This document shows, piece after piece, positions 46,510 through 64,000 of a stretch of 64,000 bases of DNA (the first letter of the stretch is position 1; every line of letters starts with the position of its first letter). A program made the position numbers and the translations under genes. The stretch comes from Limanda limanda (taxonomy: Eukaryota; Chordata; Actinopteri; Pleuronectiformes; Pleuronectidae). Under the pieces are notes generated by a model. It searched no databases. It saw nothing but the letters and a program-made list of their open reading frames with translations, and had not been told where the DNA came from. The stretch is taken from the NCBI RefSeq assembly GCF_963576545.1, contig NC_083638.1:32847041-32911040 (forward strand). Reading direction: 5' to 3'.

Positions 46510-47919
46510 CCTTGCATCACAATAGTTGAGGCCTTGGGACATTTAGGTGTAGTCCTTTGTGGGTTAAGTTTGTTATTAGTAAGTATGTTATTTTTCACCA
46601 CATTGTTGTAGCTCTAAAATCTCAGATCTTTTGCTTTGATATTATTAAGGAAATTATGCCTGAATAGTTATCTCACTGAATAGACTGTGTACAAGCCTGG
46701 ACATATTGAGTTATTCCTGTGGAAACCTTTTTAGTCTGGGTGGGGGGAGAAAAAAAAATCTCCAGCTCTGCTTTTATGTTTGGAAATCTCCCACTGGCTC
46801 TGTTTCAAGAACTCTAAGTAAGAAAAGGAAGAGGTTTGAAGTAGAAGTTTGGAACTAAAACTGATATGATTAGGCTTACATTAGAGCTGGAGGCTTGCTC
46901 TGTCGGCCATTTTTAAAATAATGGGAAGGCTTTGTTTCATCAAAAGAAATATCAGTTAAATAATACTGTTTGTGAAAATGGCAATTCAGCTCTGTACTTT
47001 CTAATCTACTCTTATGTACTTGTGAGTTGATTGAATGAGTGAGGACTTACTGACCAGACCACATCTTTATGAGTCACTTATTTCGGTCATTTTGTGGACT
47101 GCCTGGAACCCATGTCACTCACATAATTGTACTTTTCATACAGTGTTTCTAACTGAATTAGTTTCTGTTTGTAATAGGAGACAGACATTGTTTTATTAGG
47201 GGTATAAGCCTGTGGTTGGCAGGGTGCCAAGCATGCAAAGCAGTGTGGCCAATTGGAAAAACTTGCACACCAAGTCCAGTTCATGAATGTCTTTTTTGTA
47301 GGCCATCTCACATATGCTATGCATATTTCTTCAGTGCTTCATGTTAGTGTTGACAGTCTCAGATTAATCCATCATGCTTGGTCCAAAATTCAGTGGGAAA
47401 AGACATGTAGTTGTGACAGACTGGACATCTGTTGAAAGGCCAACTTTAACTACAGAATGTTGGGAAAATGAAGATGCCAGATAAGTGTATCTGTGTGGAG
47501 TTAAAGCTGCTCAATAGTGGATTTCTCATGTTTAGAACAACTGCCACCTCAGGTACACACTTGATGTTCTTGAACAGATGTCAAGTTAAATGTGATTTTT
47601 TTTTTAGTGTCTTTTTTCTTCAGATATGGCACAAATGTTCAAATGAACACAAACATGACCTGGTTAGATTTTGGTGATCGAATGTCATTGTCACACTTGT
47701 CTGTCTCCTTCTCATGAACGCGATCTCTCAGGAACGCCTCTCAGGGAATTTCTTCACATTTGGCAAAAACATTCACTTGGATATGGATTTAGATGGATCT
47801 CCTCACTAGAGAAAACTTCAATGGATTGCCAAGATAAGTTCAATTTATCCTGTGGGGAACATGAATAATTAGTAAATTATTATTGTTAATGTTATTGATG
47901 TTGATATATTTCTTTCAAA
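46510..47919. other. Non-coding
   Basis: No gene or clear transposon boundary is seen. 47600-47880 includes weak LINE-like or retrogene-like text without a readable frame. Confidence 0.45.
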
Positions 47920-48131
47920 AGCTGTTTTCAGACATGACCTGCAAAGGAACTCCGGAGAATTGGTTCCGGACATTCTCTGCAGTTTGTCTTTCACACATGA
48001 ACAACACAGAAGGGGGTTCTCTCTTAAGACTCGTTCTCAACAGCAAACAAATCTTCTCAGGATTGAGATGAGGGATGGTGCAACAGGCAGAGGCAGGATG
48101 TAACGTTTAAGTGCATGTCTGAAAAGCAGCT
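47920..48131. mobile_element. Small MITE of the TTTCAGACATG family
   Basis: Left end AGCTGTTTTCAGACATGACC; the right end read inward is AGCTGCTTTTCAGACATGCA. Internal blocks 'ggaattggttccgg'-like and 'gggatggtgcaacaggcaga' recur at 57345-57495. Non-coding. Confidence 0.6.
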
Positions 48132-48886
48132 ATTATCACAAATATCAACATCATGCACACAAACTGAGGTGGAGGCCATGTTGAGCTTCAGGGTCAACCA
48201 AAGTGAAAACAGTTTGTACAACTTACTCATTTTACCTGCTGAAGTTGTTGAGATATTCCAGCCCATGCAGGGAGTGAAACAACAAACCTTCTCCTGTCAC
48301 TACATTACTTACACTCCTGCACTCATCCCGCTGTCCCTATAGATCAGTGGTTCTCAAAGTGGGGGGCGCGAACACTCTCCAGGGGGGGCGCGATGTCACA
48401 GATGGAGAGGAAAAGAAAAAAAAAGTTATTTTTTTTATTCATTGCTTTATAAACAGTCTTTTTAAAGACTCACTACTTACTTAGTAAAACCTTACTGCAC
48501 GTGCAGTAGGCCTATTCTTAGGAGTAATAAGGAGTCATTTGCTCCACAGTCTTTTTAGAAAGCTCGTAGCCCCAAGAGCTAGCCTTCTAGCTAGCTAACT
48601 TCTTCCAACTGCAGCTAGCCCTTTTCTCCTTATCACCTACCTTTACATCTTCAATCATCCACCGTGTTGCAACAAATAAAACACCAGCACTTGAATACTA
48701 TTCTGTGCTATCCCTGTCTACATTGTGTACTGTTTGTTTTGTTAGGGACCATTGCCTAGCACAACCTTATTCATTATTTGTAAGTCACTCACAGCCACAC
48801 AAGTCGCTCACAGCCACACAAACAAACACACTCACAAGACCACGACGTTGCAATTAAAACTTTATTAACTTCACACACACTGTACT

Positions 48887-49400
48887 ATGGACAAGTTTCT
48901 GATTCATAAAAGTCAGGCAACCGATGCGCCAGTTGCAAAGAAGCCAAAGCTTCGCAAAGAAGACGAGAGCTATTTGCAGTTTGGTTTCACCGTCACTGGC
49001 ACGACTGAGCAACGTCCTCAGTGTGTTTTGTGTGCCGAGGTGCTGGCAAATGACAGCATGAAGCAGTGCAAATTTAAAAGCACCTCGACACCAAACACTC
49101 TGACTTGAAAGAGAAGCCTGTGGACTTCTTTAAACGTAAACGTGATGGCCTCCAGCAACAACAAACCACCATCTCCAAGCACAGCACTGTCTCCAAGCAG
49201 TGTCTGGAGGCATCGTATGTAGTTGCTAATACAATTGCTGAGCTTGGCAAACCCCATACAATTGCCGAAACACTGATTTTGCCGGCCGCGCAAGACATGT
49301 AGAATAATGATAGGAGAGAGTGCAGCTGCTAAACTCAACGCAATGCCTATGTCAAATGACACTCTGTCATGCCGAATATCAGAAATGCCTTGTGATAAAA
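48887..49400 (+). pseudogene. ZBED5/FAM200/SCAND3-like hAT transposase N-terminal fragment
   Basis: Begins MDKFLIHKSQATDAPVAKK, then YLQFGFTVTG and a BED-type finger start (PQCVLCAEVLANDSMK). After a 1-base frame change it continues HLDTKHSDLKEKPVDFFKRK (second half of the finger), HTIAETLILPAAQDM, and after another break ESAAAKLNAMPMSNDTLSCR. This order is that of the N-terminal third of the ZBED5/FAM200-like transposases. Two or more breaks and the loss of the catalytic region make it non-functional. Confidence 0.75.
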
Positions 49401-49477
49401 TAGTAATAATAATTGTCTGTATGGGCCTAACAATAACAATAGCCTTACCTTGACATGTAAGTCCTATCAATAACAAT

Positions 49478-49633
<156 letters not shown>

Positions 49634-49740
49634 GATATATAGTGGTGTAGTTGAGGGCGGGGGGGTGGGGGGCCCCAACTACCCCTAACCAGCTTTGGGG
49701 GGGCCCAGCTTGCAAAAGTTTGAGAACCCCTGCTATAGAG

Positions 49741-50944
49741 AGATGAATTCTCCTCTTCTTGTATCATCTGCACTGATACAACTCAACCACCTTCAGACCT
49801 AGTCACCTGAGGGAGCAAGGGGGGGAAGGATTTGATTCATGTTTTGGACATGCTCCACATGGAATTCATGTTGCTGCAGTATAATAAAACCTTTCATCTG
49901 CATGAAATAAGCTGGAATACAGAGCCATGTTTACAATGACACAGCCATTTAGGTAGGGTCATGGCAGTACATACCAAGCTTCTAGTAAATAGAGAAATGA
50001 TGGACAGGGAAAGGTTGACATATTTCACATATTTCTCTGTTTACTCGAGGGGAGTTTGTCACAACACAAGACACGATATAGACTGACAATTGACGGAAGT
50101 CTGCAAGTCAGCTAGAGTCTGATTCCCTACCAGAGATAATTTGTTCTCATTTAGAGAAAAGAGTCACTCACCTCACCACACACACACAATTTGGCTAGCA
50201 CTGGGGGAAATCCTTTGTAGCAGCATGCTGTTTCCCCCTTCATGGTCCCAGTGACATAAATCAGTGCTGTGAGCACACTAACAGTCTGTCGTTTATGGTG
50301 CATGTGTGTGTTTTGTGTTGGCCATGACCACTCTGCTCAGACATGACTGCTGCTCATTCCAGCAACAGACGACAAAGAAGCCATTTCGATTTCAAGTGAA
50401 ATGAAACTGTGATGTGTGTGATTGTTGTTGGCCACAATGCCTTTTTCCAATACAGGGTCAACTATGATCTGATGATTTGTTTGTAATGTAGAATAGTGAG
50501 TTGAAGTTGAACATTAAATCAATGTTTGGACTGTATAACATATGGTCAAAGAGTTTATTACCCCACAGCCTGATCCACTGGTTGGCTGTGCATTTATTAG
50601 GCCCATGTGAGGGTGGGGTTCAAATGGAGGTTGGGCAAATAAAGGGGAGAAATAGCAAAGCGTGAGACAGAGGAACAGTGACAGAGTTAAAGTATAGTTC
50701 ATGAAAAATTCTGTTTTGATGAACAGCAAAAGCTGTGTTTTGTAATTCATCTCAAGCTGTGATAACTGAAGTCACAGAGGCATCAAGGTAAGAATGATTG
50801 AAAATAACTTCAAAATTAGACTTGAGTCTCCATTCAGCTCTCATATGGAAAGAGTTTAACCCCTAGTCTGATAGATTTTAATTTTAGTTGTCTTTAACAG
50901 CAGCTACGAAAATAAGTTGTATTGTAAATGTGTTGCATTTAAAT
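49741..50944. other. Non-coding
   Basis: No gene, named repeat or structure is seen between the two hAT-type insertions. Confidence 0.5.
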
Positions 50945-50952
50945 GTCCCGGG

Positions 50953-51656
50953 TAGAGATGTCACGAGAACCGATACCTACCATACCTTTCGATACTAACA
51001 TAACAAAACTATGCCGATGCCCAAGTTTTTGAAGTACCGTAGGCACCGTCAGCTTCGATGCCAGCAGCTGTTAGCAACTTAGCATTAGCATGGTGCTGCG
51101 CCAGTCGACGTTTACATTCTGAAAACCAAGACGGCAACTGCGACTGCAGCGTTCGCCCCACCTCGACTTGTTTATTAAAAAGGCACAAAGAGTCGTGTAT
51201 GGAAGTATTTTGCGTTTGACGCCGGGTTTACACCGGACACGGAAGCAACGCCGCCGCTCCGCGCTAATCCTTAGCGCGCCGGCACATGGTTGTTTACACC
51301 GGAAGCTGAAGCGGCGCATGGGAGTGGATGGGAGCCAGCTGTTATTTAAGGCTTGGTGCTGCGCTTACGAGTCGCTTTGGCGTCGCTTCAGCGTCCGGTG
51401 TAAACCCGGCGTGAGGCAGATGTATCATTTAATGCATAACGTGTATCACAACAAAGCGTCACTCACATGCGACCGCAACTACCGTATAACCCTCAGTATA
51501 TGCGCAGCGCAAGCACATTGAATTACCGTATATGACATTAACAACATCCAAATAATGCACTTTTTTTTACCGTGGTATCGAAATTGGCATCGAGAATCGT
51601 GTTATTTTACTAGTATTGGCACCGACTACTGAATTTTTAGTATCGTGACACCCCTA
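50953..51656. mobile_element. hAT-like element, 704 bp, containing another MITE
   Basis: Flanked by an exact 8-base duplication GTCCCGGG (50945-50952 and 51657-51664). Left end TAGAGATGTCACGAGAACCG; the right end read inward is TAGGGGTGTCACGATACTAA. A separate inverted-repeat element occupies 51219-51412. No transposase is encoded. Confidence 0.82.
51219..51412. mobile_element. GC-rich 194-bp MITE nested in the hAT-like element
   Basis: Perfect 20-base inverted termini: ACGCCGGGTTTACACCGGAC at 51219-51238 and its complement at 51393-51412. The interior is GC-rich, in contrast to the host element, with further inverted words (AGCGGCGC / GCGTCGCTT). A PIF/Harbinger-type origin is possible, but I could not find a clear target duplication. 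Confidence 0.75.
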
Positions 51657-51664
51657 GTCCCGGG

Positions 51665-54600
51665 TTACAGTACGGAGTTACACAACGGAGTTTCAGTCCC
51701 GAGTAACGTCTACACTACTCAGTACCGAGCACAGCGACACGGCACATCAGGAGAAATATAGCATAACTGCTGGTCTCCAACAGTAACGTTCTCAGAAGGA
51801 ATCTTCACAGACACATATTCTTTCTAGCATTCCTCCACGCTGCAGTGTTTCTTCTGTGTTGTTTGTTGTGGTTAGCCTGTGATAGTTAACAAGCTGTTAG
51901 CTCAGCAACACGTCTGCTTGGTGTCGCGTTCGGTGTGGAGGGGTGTAGGTGGTGGTGGGGAGCGGGCATGGTGGGTTTGGAGGCTGGACTTATACCGGCT
52001 GGGTGGGACTGGGAGATGTGTGAGAAACCAAATGACTCATACAGGGGAGGAACTACAAAACAAAATGTTTCGATAACCTATTTCTTAGAATGGACTGAGT
52101 GAAAAAGTCAGCGGAGTGACTGATTCCATACTTTGAGGGTCCCTAGTGACCCCCTTCAAGTCATTATGGAGAGTAATAGCCCAGACAATGTATTTTACAC
52201 GATATGGGTCCTTTAATTTTTCAGTTATTTCTGTCACAAAGTCGGGGTGTGTCTGTCTCTATATAATGGCAGTGTTTCGTACTGAAACCTCCTTTGGCTG
52301 AACTCTGGAATGCATTTTTGCACAGAGCAAGGACTGTGGATATTGTTCCCCATCTCCTGAATTAGAGAGGCTTTAGGAAAGGAGCTCTGCAGGGTCAGCA
52401 ACCAATAACTCTTTCAACTCACTTATGGTCACGTGAATACCATTATCATTTTGGAGGGGTCTGTGATTTAGATTTAAACTTATAATTATACCATATAGTT
52501 TGAGTATACACACACAAGACCATTAAAAGGATGACTCCCAAATTGCTAAATCCTCTGCTGTATAACCTACATATACATATATATTTTGTGACCAGCATTC
52601 AGATATTTACAATTGAAAAATACATGTTCACTCCTCTCTGTCATGTCACTGTTTTTATATTTTACCAGATACATTCCTAATTTTGCAAAACACATAATAT
52701 CTTTGGCATTTGGATCTTAAAAGAAAAGCTATGATAATGGTAGAATAATAGTAGTAAATGAAAAAATTTAAGCAAAGCACATTTACTTGGATTTCTTAGT
52801 TGTTTTCCTTTTTTCCAAAACTATGTTGCATTTGGGGATGCATATAGGAAGAATAAAGATGTCTTGCTTGGAATTAGTGGGTCATTACCAAAACTGAGTA
52901 GATGTTAATCAGTGCTTACTGAGACACAGTTGGATAAAAAGTTGAAGTTGTTAATTTGCAAAAACTAAACAAATATGCTTATGATACAATATGGCTGAGA
53001 GTTTCAATATACTGTAGTTAATGGTGGTGTTACAGTACACAAACAAATTAACCACTTAAACTACACCGTTATTGTATGGTTTTCATTATTATATACTGTA
53101 TATATGTATATTTCTTGCTTCTTTTTTTTTTAAATTGACTTGTCCACATTGTTTGCAGAGTGTTGTAATGCCCTGCTGGGAGCAACAATGTTTCCCACTG
53201 TGGAGAACACTCACTCTAGGGACAGAGGTTTATGAAGGGCAGATCTGACTCTTTAGCTGAAATGTGGACAAGAGTGATATTTGTAATGGGGCTTGATTAC
53301 TTTCAGTGTGTGTTTGAACCCTGCGTTCTCAACAACAGAACAGTTGTATGTCCGCTGCTGTAAAAACACTGATGTTCGTTATTGCTTTGACGTGTAGTAG
53401 TTTAAATGAATTATCCACAAGTCATGTGTACATAATGTACACAAGAGACACATTCTTGTTTTTTTATTGTGATTGGGAGATATTTTTAGGAAAGGAACAG
53501 ATCTCTCAAAATACATATTGTTTGCCTGGGCATAAAAACAGGCTATTCACACTATAGCCAGTATGACGTCAAGTTCAACTCCTTAATGTCTGCTTATCAG
53601 CTCTGTCCTGGAAGCACAATACAGACTCATAATTACCAATAACTGGACTGTTATGGCACATTGGACTATGGTATATAATTGGAAACATTAAAGTTATTGA
53701 TACTACTTTACAGTGTACATCAAGTTCTGTTTAGTTGTGCTGCAAGTTTTTTATTTTATTTAGAATGTTACCTTAATGTACATCATGTTAGTTTGTGTGG
53801 AGGAACATTGGCAAAAAGTTCTTAATTGTGCCCTCTCCTGAGCCGCCAAAATGCCAAACCTTTATTTCCTCTCTTTCCTTCTGGTTCCCTGTGAGTTCCC
53901 GCAGTTCCAGAGCTCCCCTGCCTCCTCTGGAGGGGAGGGAGGAAGCCACAGGAGGAGGGGAACAGGAAGAACAAAAGCTTTTCTTGGCCCAGAGAGTCTG
54001 AGGCCAAACTTCACCACAGCCAGAAATGGGATATCTTTCTAGAAATCCTCAACCAGAAGCTGGTAGTGTATGTGGACTTATAAACAAAGTCCACTAAAAG
54101 AGCATGCAAACAGACACAGGTTATTTGGCAAGTGATTTTGAGTATTGGGAAAATAAAAATAAATATGTGAAAGAAAAGTGAAAAACAACATTGGTGGGTT
54201 ATTATAAGATAAAAGGAAAATAACGGATATAAAATCAGTACAATTTCTAATAAATACATCTAACCACATGAAAAATACATTTATGATATTAAATCTTTAG
54301 TGCCTCAGTGTTTTGCTGTGTATGAACGTTTTAATGGCAGGTATTGAAAGAGAAAAGGGAGATGAGCTCAGAATAGTTCATCAGTGTCTGGTATCGTTCA
54401 TTTTAAGCCTCCAGATAAATTAAATTAATTCACTGTATTCATCTTAGGAAAATCACAATGTATTACAAGGGGAGACACCAAGTTTATTTTTTGTGAATTA
54501 AGATGCATGATTCTTAAAGATGCATTAATAGATTTGTGGCAGCTTGGGGGCAGCGCAACAACCTGATAATGCATTGATTAGAAGGTCGTCTACTTACACT

Positions 54601-54946
54601 TCCAGGAGACACAAAGTAACATTGGTATTCAGAGTCCAATAATCAATTCCCTTTTAATTTAATTTTATCCTCCTATGAAAAATATCTGGCTCTTAAGCTG
54701 CTCAGGGCTCCACTGTGTTCAGCAGCTAGTTGTCAAGACAAATCATAATATCCCAAAGCATGAAGTCAGGTTCATTCTGCATGATATTCCAAACTTCAAA
54801 TGATTGGATTTACTACTTTATTTATTATTTATAACCCAGAGAAGCTTTATTGTACATGGAGCTGCTTAGAATTCAGCAATAGAAGTAGTTTGAGCCACCT
54901 GTGAAGCAGCTGTCCAGCCTGTCTATCAGGGTTGGAGAGCAGACCA
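51665..54946. other. Non-coding
   Basis: No gene is recognised. A G-rich stretch at 51934-52020 and a short TA-rich run at 53086-53110 are the only compositional features. Confidence 0.5.
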
Positions 54947-55723
54947 GGGGCCTCATTTATAACCATTGAGTACACACAGGGCCTGAAAGACACGTATGCC
55001 ATTTCTCACGCAAACGTTGGGATTTATAAAAACAAACGTGACACATTCTCCCAAGAATGTGCCCACTTCCCCCCTAACTCTGACCCATGCGTACGGACAT
55101 TTTGGAGACGGGAAAAGTACGCTGCAGATGTGAGGTTGTGAATTGAAGCAGATTATTGATCCACTTCATCATTAACTTTATAATGAGCTGCGTTATTTGT
55201 GTTCACGTAACATAACTGTTCCATAAGAACCTTCAATTGAAAAAGATATTATGCAACTTACAGCAAATAATGCCCATTAATTGTCTATTAACTATTAATT
55301 GTCTTATTGACAATTAATAGTTTTTGATAATATCTTCTAACACTGTGCGTGTATCATCCAGGACGAGTGTGTGTAAAATCGCTGCAGTGAATGTGATTGT
55401 GTACTTTATTATTAACATCACTGCTGTCCCATAAAAAATCGCTCTTCACCCCCACCTCACTAACAAACACTTCCATGTCAGTGTCAGAAAGTTCCACTTC
55501 CTCCTCTCATCGCTTGATGTCGTGACTTATGGTGGAAACCCATTGATCAGCAGGATCATTTAATATTCATGAGGTGCTTTGCATTGACAGTTGGACCGGG
55601 GTTTGAGGCAGATCCAAGTACAAACGTTTCCAGGTGGACTGTGATTTATAAACTGAACATTGCCTGTAGGTGTGCGTACACTTTTAGCATAAATCCTATG
55701 CAGTGCATTATAAATGATGCCCC
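54947..55723. mobile_element. MITE with GGGGC(C/A)TCATTTATAA ends
   Basis: Left end GGGGCCTCATTTATAA; the right end read inward is GGGGCATCATTTATAA, one mismatch in 16. Sub-terminal 'acgtatgc'/'gtgcgtacac' and 'gggatttataaa'/'gtgatttataaac' words are also paired. This is a common fish MITE type. No coding content. It ends about 220 bases before the ccdc102a exon acceptor. Confidence 0.65.
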
Positions 55724-55942
55724 AGGACTGTCTCTGCTCAAAAGCAGCTCACTGTGTCTGTCAGTGGTTTTCCTGGGTGTCTTTCTGTGTTTTAAAAGTA
55801 GTCTATATTTCTTCGGATCATGTTTGAATTGTTTTATGCTCGAACTTGGCTTATCTCCAAGGCACATGAGGGTTACATTTGTACATGCATGTGTTACTAT
55901 TTTGTTCTGATTGCATTTCTTCCTGATGTTGTTTTTCCCTAG

Positions 55943-64000
<8,058 letters not shown>

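Overview
The window reads as teleost nuclear DNA. It contains intron-rich vertebrate genes with GT-AG junctions and compact coding exons, set in a dense field of fish-type repeats: tRNA-headed SINEs, L2-like and L1-like LINEs, hAT and Tc1 relics, a DIRS-type fragment, and microsatellites. I see no prokaryotic, organellar or CRISPR content. Recognition rests on reading the translated exons; no database search was possible.

Three protein-coding genes are supported. (1) rbbp7 (RBBP4/7-type WD40 histone chaperone), + strand, 1314-15030, 12 coding exons that splice in frame to 426 residues. (2) txlng (gamma-taxilin), - strand, coding from 27456 down to 18131 in 10 exons (482 residues), with a likely non-coding first exon near 29.0 kb. 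(3) ccdc102a, + strand, first coding exon 56039-56401, running off the right edge after a third coding exon that starts at 63825. rbbp7 and txlng converge tail to tail, the same arrangement as RBBP7 and TXLNG on the human X chromosome, which supports the gamma/7 assignment. Their best poly(A) signals face each other about 40 bp apart near 15.87-15.91 kb.

Layout: 0-1.3 kb, SINE head, Tc1 relic with a perfect hairpin, CpG-rich rbbp7 promoter. 1.3-15.9 kb, rbbp7; its 7.2-kb intron 3 holds LINE, hAT-like and MITE insertions, and intron 6 holds a Tc1-type element. 15.9-29 kb, txlng, with hAT and MITE copies in intron 1 and a foldback element in intron 3. 29-55.9 kb, no coding gene visible; a CpG-rich, CCAAT-containing block with a good splice donor at 33.5-33.85 kb may be the ccdc102a promoter and first exon. 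The rest is repeats, including a nest at 39.9-41.9 kb (SINE > hAT > LINE tail and second hAT), three more hAT-type insertions with target-site duplications (45.8, 48.3 and 51.0 kb), and a MITE at 54.9 kb. 55.9-64 kb, ccdc102a, whose introns hold a YY1-like motif cluster and a DIRS-type tyrosine recombinase relic.

The three genes do not form a pathway: rbbp7 acts in chromatin complexes, txlng in syntaxin-linked traffic, and ccdc102a encodes a coiled-coil protein. No previously undescribed biological system is demonstrated. The most distinctive structures are the nested transposon stack with exact target-site duplications, the perfect palindrome in the Tc1 relic, and the YY1-like motif cluster.
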